Below, in pieces: positions 1 through 6,398 of a stretch of DNA of 9,615 nt. The notes below the pieces were generated by a model. That model did not search any database. It was not told the origin of the DNA and saw nothing but the letters and a program-made list of their open reading frames with translations. Made by a program: the position numbers and the translations under genes. The stretch comes from Solirubrobacterales bacterium (GTDB taxonomy: Bacteria > Actinomycetota > Thermoleophilia > Solirubrobacterales > Solirubrobacteraceae). The stretch lies in contig JAOPZO010000328.1 of the NCBI GenBank assembly GCA_025964065.1, positions 1-9,615 on the forward strand. Direction: 5' to 3'. Every line of letters starts with the position of its first letter. Position 1 is the stretch's first letter.

Positions 1-111
1 CGCGCCCGGGACCCCGCGGGCCCCGCCGCGTGCCGCGCCCGCGCCGAGCGCTTCTCGCGCCAGGCGACCACGGACGCGTACGCCGCGCTGTTCGCCGAGC
101 TGGGTGCCTGA
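1..111 (+). CDS. C-terminal fragment of an upstream gene, probably a GT-B glycosyltransferase
   Basis: Frame 1 is open from the window edge and stops at TGA 109-111, giving 36 residues that end in RFSRQATTDAYAALFAELGA. An arginine- and alanine-rich helix followed by 'RFS...T...Y..L..EL' is the usual ending of GT4-type (GT-B fold) glycosyltransferases, whose last helix packs back on the N-terminal domain. No catalytic part is inside the window, so the assignment rests on this short tail and on the adjacent methyltransferase, a common partner in glycan clusters. It could be any protein with a similar C-terminal helix. The frame is chosen over the overlapping one (open from position 30) because that one belongs to the next gene, which has a well-supported later start. 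Confidence 0.45.
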   Translation, partial: RARDPAGPAACRARAERFSRQATTDAYAALFAELGA

Positions 112-127
112 GGGCGGGCCCAGCTGC

Positions 128-133
128 CAGACT
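128..133 (+). promoter_or_regulatory. Putative -10 box (CAGACT) of a leaderless promoter for the methyltransferase gene
   Basis: CAGACT lies in the 29-bp gap after the upstream stop and ends 7 nt before GTG 141. The same hexamer-to-start distance is seen at yebC (TAGCAT, 7 nt) and the cyclase gene (TACGCT, 6 nt). It departs from the TAnnnT consensus at the first base. No convincing -35 element or Shine-Dalgarno sequence is visible. This is inference from spacing and pattern only. Confidence 0.4.
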
Positions 134-140
134 CGCCGCC

Positions 141-980
141 GTGCGCACCACCCCCGCCCCGACCGGCCTCGCCGCCCGCGCGGCCGAGCTCTCCTGGTAC
201 CACACGATCGACCTGGCGCCCGGGGTCACGACCCGGGGCTGGTTCGACACACGCGGCCTCGTCCCCGAGGTCCCGCTCGCGCTCGACCTGACCGGCAAGC
301 GCTGCCTCGACGTCGGCACCTGGGACGGCTTCTGGGCCTTCGAGATGGAGCGACGCGGCGCGGCGTCGGTCACCGCGATCGACATCGACGACCCGCGGGG
401 CTGGGACTGGCCGCCCAACGCCGAGTTCGACGCGGCGGGCGCCGCCCGGGTGGCGTTCATGGAGGGCTTCAAGTCGCAGGCCGCGGCGTTCGGGCTCGCC
501 AAGGAGGCGCTCGACTCGAAGGTCGAGCGCATCGACTGCTCCGTCTACGACCTCGACCCCGAGGTGCACGGCACCTTCGACGTCGTCTTCCTCGGCGCGC
601 TCCTGCTGCACCTCCGCGACCCCGTCCGCGCGCTCGACCGCATCCGCCGCGTCTGCGGCGGCGAGCTCGTGGTGGCGGAGTCCGTCGAGCTCATCTCCTC
701 GCTGCTGCGCCCGCGCACCCCGACCGCGCGCCTCGAGGGCCTCGAGGAGCCCTGGTGGTGGCAGCCCAACGTCGCCGGCCTGCGCCGCATGGTCGCGAGC
801 GCCGGCTTCGAGCTCCTCGAGACCACCGGGCTCTTCTTCCTCCCGCTCGGCGCGGCGCACCCGCTCCCGCCGCTGCGGAGCCAGTGGCGGGTCCTCGGCA
901 CCGCCGCGGGCCGCGAGAAGGCCGTCGCGCGCTTCAAGGGGATCCCGCACACCGCGGTCCGCGCGCGCCCCCTCACCTGA
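141..980 (+). CDS. Class I SAM-dependent methyltransferase, CmoB/DUF1698-like
   Basis: A 279-residue soluble protein with a Rossmann-type methyltransferase fold. Motif I is LDVGTWDGFW (residues 56-65), which binds S-adenosylmethionine. The acidic end of strand 2 is AIDIDD (79-84). The strand 4 region is FDVVFLGALLLHLRDP (146-161). The N-terminal WYHTIDLAPGVTTRGWFD (19-36) and the late WWWQPN (205-210) are hallmarks of a CmoB-like group often found beside glycosyltransferases. CmoB itself modifies wobble uridine in tRNA, but similarity by eye does not fix the substrate, and the upstream gene points to a sugar or lipid-linked glycan. GTG 141 is chosen because the conserved region starts soon after it, it clears the upstream gene by 29 bp, and a -10-like box precedes it by 7 nt. 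Starting at position 30 would overlap the upstream gene by 82 bp and add arginine-rich, non-conserved sequence. Confidence 0.85.
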   Translation: MRTTPAPTGLAARAAELSWYHTIDLAPGVTTRGWFDTRGLVPEVPLALDLTGKRCLDVGTWDGFWAFEMERRGAASVTAIDIDDPRGWDWPPNAEFDAAGAARVAFMEGFKSQAAAFGLAKEALDSKVERIDCSVYDLDPEVHGTFDVVFLGALLLHLRDPVRALDRIRRVCGGELVVAESVELISSLLRPRTPTARLEGLEEPWWWQPNVAGLRRMVASAGFELLETTGLFFLPLGAAHPLPPLRSQWRVLGTAAGREKAVARFKGIPHTAVRARPLT

Positions 981-994
981 GCGCACCCCGGCGG

Positions 995-1000
995 TAGCAT
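995..1000 (+). promoter_or_regulatory. Putative -10 box (TAGCAT) of a leaderless yebC promoter
   Basis: TAGCAT matches the TAnnnT -10 consensus and ends 7 nt before the yebC ATG, so transcription would start at or next to the A of the ATG. The 27-bp gap between the methyltransferase stop and yebC contains no purine-rich ribosome binding site, which agrees with leaderless translation. No TTGACA-like -35 is visible 16-19 bp upstream. The promoter would presumably also drive the MFS gene downstream. Confidence 0.6.
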
Positions 1001-1007
1001 CGGCCCC

Positions 1008-1760
1008 ATGTCCGGACATTCCAAGTGGGCGTCGATCAAGCACAAGAAGGCGATCACCGACTCGCGGCGCGGGGCGATGTTCACGAAGCTCTCCCGCCAC
1101 ATCACCGTGGCGGCGAAGGCGGGCGGCGGCGACGTCGAGGGCAACCCGGGCCTGGCGCTCGCGGTGCAGAAGGCGAAGGACGCCTCGATGCCCAAGGACA
1201 ACATCCAGCGGGCGATCGACAAGGGCACGGGGGCCGGCGCGAACGAGGCCGACTTCCAGGAGGTCCTCTACGAGGGCTACGGCCCCGGCGGCGTCGCGCT
1301 GCTCATCGAGGGCCTGACGGACAACCGGAACCGCACGGGCGCCGAGGTGCGCGCCGCGCTCACGAAGGCCGGCGGCGCCCTGGGCGAGCCGGGCTCGGTG
1401 GCCTACCTCTTCGACAAGACCGGCGTCATCGTCGTCGACGCCGACCGCTACTCCGAGGACGACCTGCTCGTCGCGGTGGAGGCGGGCGCCGAGGACATCG
1501 AGGTCGACGAGGGCCACCTCGAGGTGCTCACGGCGCCGACCGACCTGCAGACGGTCCGCACCGCGCTCCAGGAGGCGGAGATCGCGTTCGAGTCCGCGGA
1601 GCTCGTCTGGCGCCCCAAGACCCGCGTCGAGATCGACGAGGAGGCGCTGAGGAAGCTCATGCGGCTCATCGACACGCTCGAGGAGTCCGACGACGTCGGG
1701 GACGTGCACGCGAACTTCGACGCACCGGCCGATGTGATGGAACGCGTCGCCGCCGGCTGA
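1008..1760 (+). CDS. yebC: YebC/PmpR family protein
   Basis: The protein has 250 residues, the normal family length. It opens with the diagnostic MSGHSKWASIKHKK (1-14), followed by SRRGAMFTKL (19-28) and DASMPKDNIQRAIDKGTG (58-75). The middle GYGPGGVALLIEGLTDNRNRT and the segment GGALGEPGSVAYLFD are also family signatures. The family was first annotated as a DNA-binding transcriptional regulator (PmpR, YebC). More recent work on relatives links it to relieving ribosome stalling at proline-rich stretches. The sequence cannot separate these roles. The gene commonly sits directly upstream of ruvC. Here about 2.4 kb separates them, but the neighbourhood is preserved. The ATG is unambiguous, since it begins the conserved motif and has a -10-like hexamer 7 nt upstream. 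The gene probably shares a transcript with the MFS gene 8 bp downstream. Confidence 0.97.
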   Translation: MSGHSKWASIKHKKAITDSRRGAMFTKLSRHITVAAKAGGGDVEGNPGLALAVQKAKDASMPKDNIQRAIDKGTGAGANEADFQEVLYEGYGPGGVALLIEGLTDNRNRTGAEVRAALTKAGGALGEPGSVAYLFDKTGVIVVDADRYSEDDLLVAVEAGAEDIEVDEGHLEVLTAPTDLQTVRTALQEAEIAFESAELVWRPKTRVEIDEEALRKLMRLIDTLEESDDVGDVHANFDAPADVMERVAAG

Positions 1761-1768
1761 CCCCGGCC

Positions 1769-3016
1769 GTGCCTCGCCTCCTCCCGGCGGTGCTCCGGGA
1801 GGAGCCGCAGTTCCGCCTGCTCTTCACGGGGCACGCGCTCTCGATGGTCGGCGACCGGATCACGTTCGTCGCACTCCCGTTCGCCGTCCTCTCCATCGGC
1901 GGCGGGGTGGGCGAGGTCGGCCTCGTCATCACGGCCACGACGCTCCCGTTCGCGCTCTTCTCCCTGCTCGGGGGCGTCTGGGCCGACCGGCTCCCGCGCC
2001 ACCGGGTCATGCTCGTCTCCGACCTCGTGCGCATGGTCAGCCAGGCGCTCTCGGCCTTCCTGCTCTTGTCGGGGAGCGCGGAGGTCTGGCACCTCGCGGC
2101 GCTCGGGGTCGTCTTCGGCGCCTCCGACGCATTCTTCATGCCGGCGCTGACCGGGCTGATGCCCGCGCTCGTCCCGCCCGAGCGGCTGCAGGAGGCGAAC
2201 GCGATGCGGGCGCTCGTCCTCTCCTTCGGGATGGTCACCGGGCCGGCGATCGCCGGGGTGCTCGTGGCGACGATCGGGCCGGGCGGCGCCATCGCCATCG
2301 ACGCGGCGACGTTCGCCGCGAGCTCCGTCGCGCTCGCCCGCCTGCGGCCCGGGGCCCTCGCGCGGCTCGAGGCGGACCGCACCGCGAGCATGCTCGCGGA
2401 CCTCCGCGCGGGCTTCGCCGAGATCCGGCGGCGGGCCTGGGTGCAGGGCTTCCTCGTCGTGCTGTTCGTCTACTCCGTCGCCGTGCTGCCGGCGATCTTC
2501 GTCCTCGGCCCGGTGCTCGCGGAGGAGGAGATGGGCGGCGTCGGGGCCTGGGCGATCATCACCGCGGCGTTCGGCGCCGGCTCCGTCGTCGGCGACCTGC
2601 TGATCCTGCGCTTCAAGCCCTCGCGCCCGCTGCTCTGGGCGGGGCTCGGCTTCACCGTCGCCTCCTGCCAGGCGCTCGTCATCGGCTCGGGCCTGCCCGT
2701 CGGCGTCATCGCGGGGCTCGAGGCGGTCACGGGCGTCGCGGTCTCCGCGGGCTTCGGCCTCTGGGAGACGACCCTGCAGGAGCAGATCCCGGAGCACGCG
2801 ATCTCCCGCGTGGCCTCGGTGGACCACCTCGTCTCCATCGGGCTCATGCCGATCGGCCTGCTGCTCGCCGGGCCGCTCGCCGCGCTGATCGGCATCCACG
2901 AGACGCTGTACCTCGAGACGGCGATCGGGGTGCCCGTGGCGCTCGCGGTGCTGCTGCTGCCCGAGGTCCGCTCGATCAGGCGGGGGCGCCCCGCGGCCGT
3001 GCCCGGTGCAGCTTGA
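1769..3016 (+). CDS. Major facilitator superfamily exporter, MFS_3/EntS-like
   Basis: A 415-residue, strongly hydrophobic protein compatible with about 12 membrane helices in the cytoplasmic membrane. After a short N-terminus, the first helix region begins FRLLFTGHALSMVGDRI (15-31). The motif A loop between helices 2 and 3 is GGVWADRLPRHRVM (68-81). The stretch FFMPALTGLMPALVPPERLQEANA (112-135) and the late LQEQIPEHAISRVASVDHL (296-314) are typical of the MFS_3 group, which includes the enterobactin exporter EntS and macrolide-efflux proteins. Members usually export small molecules by proton antiport. The substrate here is unknown. GTG 1769 lies 8 bp after the yebC stop and gives a standard N-terminus; a GTG at 1790 is an alternative. 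The frame is open far upstream, but only as a shadow of yebC. The 3' end overlaps the convergent cyclase gene by 41 bp. Confidence 0.9.
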   Translation: MPRLLPAVLREEPQFRLLFTGHALSMVGDRITFVALPFAVLSIGGGVGEVGLVITATTLPFALFSLLGGVWADRLPRHRVMLVSDLVRMVSQALSAFLLLSGSAEVWHLAALGVVFGASDAFFMPALTGLMPALVPPERLQEANAMRALVLSFGMVTGPAIAGVLVATIGPGGAIAIDAATFAASSVALARLRPGALARLEADRTASMLADLRAGFAEIRRRAWVQGFLVVLFVYSVAVLPAIFVLGPVLAEEEMGGVGAWAIITAAFGAGSVVGDLLILRFKPSRPLLWAGLGFTVASCQALVIGSGLPVGVIAGLEAVTGVAVSAGFGLWETTLQEQIPEHAISRVASVDHLVSIGLMPIGLLLAGPLAALIGIHETLYLETAIGVPVALAVLLLPEVRSIRRGRPAAVPGAA

Positions 3017-4100
3017 CCGGGGCCGGCACGCCCTTGAGCCGGCGCTCGGCCACGAAGGACCAGTCGAAGCCGCCCGCGTCCCCGATCGCCTTCCGGGTCG
3101 CGTGGTCGGCGACGACCGAGCCGGCGCGGGCGACGGTGGTGATGCGGCTCGCGAGGTTCACGGGCCGCCCGAACCAGTCGCCCGCACGGGTGACCGCGGG
3201 GCCCGAGGCGACCCCGACCCGCAGCTGCGGGAACTCCTCGCCCTCCGCCTCCGCGGCCTCGAGCAGCGCGTGGGCCGTCGCGACCAGGCGGACGGGATCG
3301 GGGGAGACGAGCAGCACGGCGTCGCCGATGCTCTTCACGTAGCGGACGGGCGCCTCGACGACCTGGCCCGCGAGGTGCCCGAGCCGCTCGGCCACGCGCT
3401 CGAGCGCGTCGGGCGGGAGCTCCTCGCCGAGCCGGGTGAAGCCGACGAGGTCGGCGAAGGCGACGCTCACCTCGCGGGCGCCGGGCAGCGAGCCCGCTTG
3501 CCGCTCGTCGGCGGTGACGACCTCCTCGCGGACCGCGTGGTTCAGGTGGATGAGCAGCATCTGCTCCACGAGCGGCCCCACGAGCGGGACGAGGTTCCGG
3601 GCGACCCCCGCGTAGGTCTGCGCGAGCTGCTTCTCCGAGACACCCGGCGCGAGGGCGAGCTCCATGACGGTCTGCCGCATGAGCTCCGCGGTCTGCGCGA
3701 GGCCGCGGCCCAGCACGCGGGTCGTCGCCGTCAGCTGGTCCGGGCCGAGCCCCGCGTCGAGGAACCGCCGGGTCGTGCGGGCCGCCTCCACGTCCGTCTC
3801 CCCGTACTGGACCGCGTCGACGTCCGCGGGAACCGTCAGCCCGCTCGCCCGCGTCAGCGCGAGCCACAGCTCGAGCGGCACGCCGCCCGTCTCGGCGACC
3901 TCGCGGGCCGTGTACCGCTCCCCGGTCCCGAGCGCGCGCGCCGCGCCGACCAGGACGATCGTGCCGTTCCCGGTCGCGCGGGCGAGCTCGGCCTCGTCCG
4001 CGAGCCCCTCCTCCCGCAGCCAGGCGAGCAGCTCCTCGCGCTCCGCACGGGCGGGGCCCTCGAGGCCGTCGAGGAGGTCGAGGGCGCCGGGGTCGTCCAT
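2976..4100 (-). CDS. Class III adenylate cyclase with Rv1264-type N-terminal regulatory domain
   Basis: The 374-residue soluble protein has no membrane helix. It would make cAMP from ATP as a homodimer. Residues 1-200 begin DLLDGLEGPARAEREEL (8-24) and resemble the helical autoinhibitory domain of mycobacterial Rv1264, known there to respond to pH. The catalytic domain follows from about residue 208. All six canonical positions are present: metal-binding Asp217 (AFADLVGFT) and Asp260 (KSIGDAV), adenine-selecting Lys256 and Asp308 (GDWFG), and transition-state Asn315 and Arg319 (VNLASRI). The Asp-x6-Asn-x3-Arg spacing is exact, so each homodimer should hold two complete active sites specific for ATP. 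ATG 4100 is preferred because a TACGCT box ends 6 nt upstream and the Rv1264-like sequence starts there. An in-frame ATG at 4139 would add 13 unconserved residues. The gene lies divergent from ruvC and converges on the MFS gene. A pH-sensing role here is inferred. Confidence 0.92.
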   Translation of the reverse strand: MDDPGALDLLDGLEGPARAEREELLAWLREEGLADEAELARATGNGTIVLVGAARALGTGERYTAREVAETGGVPLELWLALTRASGLTVPADVDAVQYGETDVEAARTTRRFLDAGLGPDQLTATTRVLGRGLAQTAELMRQTVMELALAPGVSEKQLAQTYAGVARNLVPLVGPLVEQMLLIHLNHAVREEVVTADERQAGSLPGAREVSVAFADLVGFTRLGEELPPDALERVAERLGHLAGQVVEAPVRYVKSIGDAVLLVSPDPVRLVATAHALLEAAEAEGEEFPQLRVGVASGPAVTRAGDWFGRPVNLASRITTVARAGSVVADHATRKAIGDAGGFDWSFVAERRLKGVPAPVKLHRARPRGAPA

Positions 4101-4106
4101 GGCCGG

Positions 4107-4112
4107 AGCGTA
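4107..4112 (-). promoter_or_regulatory. Putative -10 box (TACGCT) of a leaderless cyclase promoter
   Basis: Read on the minus strand, TACGCT matches TAnnnT and is followed by CCGGCC and then the cyclase ATG at 4100-4098. The 6-nt gap places the expected transcription start at the ATG. It lies back to back with the proposed ruvC -10 box in a 65-bp divergent intergenic region, so a regulator binding here could affect both genes. No inverted repeat stands out as an operator. Confidence 0.55.
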
Positions 4113-4152
4113 CGCGCTGGGCCCGTCGTGGGAAGGCATCCGACCCGGGGCG

Positions 4153-4158
4153 CAGAAT
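4153..4158 (+). promoter_or_regulatory. Putative -10 box (CAGAAT) upstream of ruvC
   Basis: CAGAAT ends 7 nt before GTG 4166, the same spacing as in the yebC and methyltransferase promoters. Its last two bases are the first two of the alternative ruvC start, ATG 4157. If this hexamer is the promoter, that ATG cannot be on the mRNA. The first base deviates from the TAnnnT consensus and there is no clear -35, so this is a moderate-confidence inference. Confidence 0.45.
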
Positions 4159-4165
4159 GCAGCCG

Positions 4166-4699
4166 GTGGTGATCGTCCTCGGCATCGACCCCGGCCTGGC
4201 CAACACGGGCTACGGCGTCGTCCAGCGGCGGTCCGGCCGCCTGCTCGCGCTCGACGGGGGCTGCATCACGACGCGCCCCGAGGCCACGCCGGAGCGCCGC
4301 CTCGCCACGATCCACACCGCCATCACCGACCTCCTCCTCCGCCACGAGCCCGACGCCGTCGCCCTCGAGGCCATCTACTTCGGCCAGAACGTGAACTCGG
4401 CGCTCGCCGTGGGCCAGGCTCGCGGGGTCGTCATGCTCGCCGCGGGCCAGCGCGGCCTCGCCTGCCACGACTACACGCCGCAGCAGGTCAAGGGCGCCGT
4501 CTGCGGCTCCGGCCGCGCGGAGAAGGACCAGGTGCAGCGGATGGTCCAGTCGCTGCTCGGCCTCACCGAGCTCCCGCGCCCGGACCACGCGGCCGACGCG
4601 CTTGCCGTGGCGATCTGCCACGCGAACCACGCGCCCATGGCCTCCGCCCGCATCCGCGCCTCCCGCGGCCACGCCGCCACGACCGGGCGGCCCGCGTGA
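4166..4699 (+). CDS. ruvC: Crossover junction endodeoxyribonuclease RuvC
   Basis: RuvC is the Holliday-junction resolvase. As a dimer it makes symmetric nicks in the junction held by RuvAB. From GTG 4166 the product has 177 residues, normal for the family. The RNase H-like fold opens with VIVLGIDPGLANTGYGVV, carrying catalytic Asp8. Glu68 lies in ALEAIYFGQN, with the aromatic pair that probes the junction. The C-terminal active-site motif PRPDHAADALAVA supplies His141 and Asp144. Escherichia coli has Asp at the position of His141, but Thermus RuvC has His, so the site should be active. Start choice: ATG 4157 would add three residues (MQP) before the usual N-terminus, while GTG 4166 has a -10-like box 7 nt upstream and GTG 4169 is also possible. 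The stop overlaps the ruvA start by 4 bp. Confidence 0.95.
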   Translation: MVIVLGIDPGLANTGYGVVQRRSGRLLALDGGCITTRPEATPERRLATIHTAITDLLLRHEPDAVALEAIYFGQNVNSALAVGQARGVVMLAAGQRGLACHDYTPQQVKGAVCGSGRAEKDQVQRMVQSLLGLTELPRPDHAADALAVAICHANHAPMASARIRASRGHAATTGRPA

Positions 4700-5280
4700 T
4701 CGCCCTCGTCGCCGGGGAAGTCGCCGTCCGGCGCCCGGACCACGTCGTGCTCGAGACCGCCTCGGGCGTCGGCTACCGCCTCAACGTCTCCGCCGAGACC
4801 CTCCGGCACGTCCCCGCCGCGGGCGGCGCCGTCTCCCTCCACGCGCACCTCGTGGTCCGCGAGGACGCGCTCACGCTCTACGGCTTCGCCACGGAGGAGG
4901 AGCGGGACCTCTTCCTCCTGCTGCTGACGGTCCAGTCCGTCGGGCCCAAGGTCGCGCAGGCGATCCTCTCCGGCGGCACGGCGCGCGAGCTCGTCTCCGC
5001 GCTCGCGGCGGGGGACGCCAAGCGCTTCCAGGCCGCACCCGGGGTCGGGAAGCGCACGGCCGAGCGGATCATCGTCGAGCTCCGCGACAAGGTCGGTGCG
5101 CCGACGGCCGCCGTCGACGGTGGCGACCCGCTCCGCGCGGACGACCCGCGCTCCCTCGCCCGCGAGGGCCTCGAGGAGCTCGGGTACGCGCCCGCCGAGG
5201 TCGAGGAGCTCCTCCGCGGCCTCACGGGCGACACTCCCGAGGCGCTCATCGCCGCCGCCCTGAAGGCCTCACGCCGGTGA
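4696..5280 (+). CDS. ruvA: Holliday junction branch migration protein RuvA
   Basis: RuvA binds four-way DNA junctions as a tetramer and loads the RuvB motor. The product has 194 residues, standard length. Domain I, an OB fold (about 1-64), contains the acidic-pin pair Glu56-Asp57 in VVREDALTLYGF, which separates strands at the crossover. Domain II has two helix-hairpin-helix motifs, SVGPKVAQAIL (81-91) and APGVGKRTAERIIVEL (114-129). After a flexible linker with DGGD (141-144), the RuvB-binding domain III spans about 150-194 (AREGLEELGY, then TPEALIAAALKA). GTG 4696 overlaps the ruvC stop as GTGA, implying translational coupling. The frame is open far upstream, but only as a shadow of the preceding genes. 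Confidence 0.97.
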   Translation: MIALVAGEVAVRRPDHVVLETASGVGYRLNVSAETLRHVPAAGGAVSLHAHLVVREDALTLYGFATEEERDLFLLLLTVQSVGPKVAQAILSGGTARELVSALAAGDAKRFQAAPGVGKRTAERIIVELRDKVGAPTAAVDGGDPLRADDPRSLAREGLEELGYAPAEVEELLRGLTGDTPEALIAAALKASRR

Positions 5281-6317
5281 TCCGCTCACCCGGTGCCGAC
5301 GAGCCCGACCCGCGTGTCCAGACCCCGGGCGCCACGCTGGAGGACGAGCAGACCGAGGTGACGCTGCGCCCGCGGTCCCTCGACGAGTTCGTCGGCCAGG
5401 ACGTCGTCGTGGACCAGCTCCAGGTCTCCCTCGAGGCGGCCGCCGCCCGGGGCGAGGCGCTCGACCACGTCCTGCTCGCGGGCCCGCCCGGCCTGGGGAA
5501 GACGTCGCTGGCGCAGATCCTCGCGGGGGAGCTCGGCGTCCCGTTCGTGCAGACCGCGGCGCCCGCGCTGGAGCGCAAGGGCGACATCGCCGCGTTCCTC
5601 ACCGCGCTCGAGCCGCGCTCCATCTTCTTCGTGGACGAGATCCACCGCCTCTCGCGGGCGCTCGAGGAGACGTTCTATCCCGCGATGGAGGACCGGCAGC
5701 TGCCCATCACCGTCGGGGTCGGGGCGGGCGCCCGCGTGATGACGCTGGACCTGCCGCCGTTCACGCTCGTCGGCGCCACCACGCGCGCGGGCCGGCTCAC
5801 GACGCCGCTCCGCGACCGCTTCGGCATCCAGCACCGCCTCGAGCCGTACGGCCCGCGGGACCTCGCGACGATCGTGCGCCGCAGCGCGACGATCCTGGGC
5901 GTCGAGCTCGCCGGCGCGGGCGCCGAGGCGATCGCCGCGCGCTCCCGCGGCACCCCGCGCGTCGCGAACCGGCTCCTCAAGCGCGTCCGCGACTACGCCG
6001 AGGTCCGCGCGGGCGGCATCGTGACCGAGCAGGTGGCGGGCGACGCGCTCGACATGCTCCAGGTCGACCACCTCGGGCTCGACCGCCTGGACCGCGAGAT
6101 CCTGAGCGCGGTCTGCGAGAAGTTCGGGGGCGGGCCCGTCGGCCTGAGCACCCTGGCGGTCACCGTCGGGGAGGAGACGGACACGCTCGAGGACGTCTAC
6201 GAGCCCTACCTCCTGGTCTGCGGACTGCTCAAGCGGACCCCGCGTGGCCGCGTCGCGACCCCGCGCGCCTGGGCCCACCTGGGCCTCGAGCCCCCGCGGG
6301 ACCCGGCGCTGTTCTGA
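5277..6317 (+). CDS. ruvB: Holliday junction branch migration ATPase RuvB
   Basis: RuvB is the hexameric AAA+ motor that drives branch migration with RuvA. The product has 346 residues, normal length. After a short acidic N-terminus, LRPRSLDEFVGQ (30-41) is the family's opening signature. Walker A is GPPGLGKT (69-76) and Walker B is FFVDEIHR (117-124). GATTRAGRLTTPLRDRFG (166-183) carries sensor 1 and the arginine-finger region. The sensor 2 segment is GTPRVANRLLKRVRDYA (225-241). The C-terminal winged helix ends with RTPRGRVATPRAWAHLG (320-336). The GTG at 5277 overlaps the ruvA stop as GTGA, repeating the ruvC-ruvA arrangement and favouring balanced synthesis of the complex. No terminator-like hairpin follows the stop. 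Confidence 0.98.
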   Translation: MIRSPGADEPDPRVQTPGATLEDEQTEVTLRPRSLDEFVGQDVVVDQLQVSLEAAAARGEALDHVLLAGPPGLGKTSLAQILAGELGVPFVQTAAPALERKGDIAAFLTALEPRSIFFVDEIHRLSRALEETFYPAMEDRQLPITVGVGAGARVMTLDLPPFTLVGATTRAGRLTTPLRDRFGIQHRLEPYGPRDLATIVRRSATILGVELAGAGAEAIAARSRGTPRVANRLLKRVRDYAEVRAGGIVTEQVAGDALDMLQVDHLGLDRLDREILSAVCEKFGGGPVGLSTLAVTVGEETDTLEDVYEPYLLVCGLLKRTPRGRVATPRAWAHLGLEPPRDPALF

Positions 6318-6381
6318 TGCGCCAGCTCACCTCCGCCGAACCACCGCGAGGGGAACCCACAGGTCGCCGCCCGCTCTCCTC

Positions 6382-6387
6382 TACCCT
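6382..6387 (+). promoter_or_regulatory. Putative -10 box (TACCCT) for the zinc-ribbon/PAS gene and secDF
   Basis: The 81-bp gap after ruvB (6318-6398) is the longest non-coding stretch in the window and holds no open small gene that I can support. TACCCT fits TAnnnT and ends 11 nt before ATG 6399, so transcription would start about 4-5 nt upstream of the ATG, giving a near-leaderless message. There is no clear -35 and no ribosome binding site. The distance is longer than at the other boxes, so confidence is lower. Confidence 0.4.
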
Positions 6388-6398
6388 GTCCGAGCCCG

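Noticed and set aside
30..140. Upstream extension of the methyltransferase to position 30
   Set aside because: It would overlap the upstream gene by 82 bp and adds non-conserved Arg-rich sequence. GTG 141 sits just before the conserved part and behind a -10-like box.
1025..1768. Upstream extension of the MFS reading frame across yebC
   Set aside because: The frame is open only because of GC bias. Its translation over yebC is low-complexity Arg/Gly, while yebC itself matches its family throughout.
4157..4165. ATG 4157 as ruvC start
   Set aside because: Not excluded, but it adds MQP before the usual RuvC N-terminus and overlaps the proposed -10 hexamer. GTG 4166 fits the promoter spacing seen at other genes.
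3006..4172. A 388-codon plus-strand frame opposite the cyclase
   Set aside because: Low-complexity Arg/Glu/Gly translation with no motif. The minus-strand frame holds a complete cyclase with all catalytic residues.
6318..6398. Possible small gene or terminator in the gap after ruvB
   Set aside because: Short frames from ATG 6317 and ATG 6244 have no ribosome binding site or recognisable sequence and run through the PAS gene in other frames. No stem-loop with a T-run is visible.
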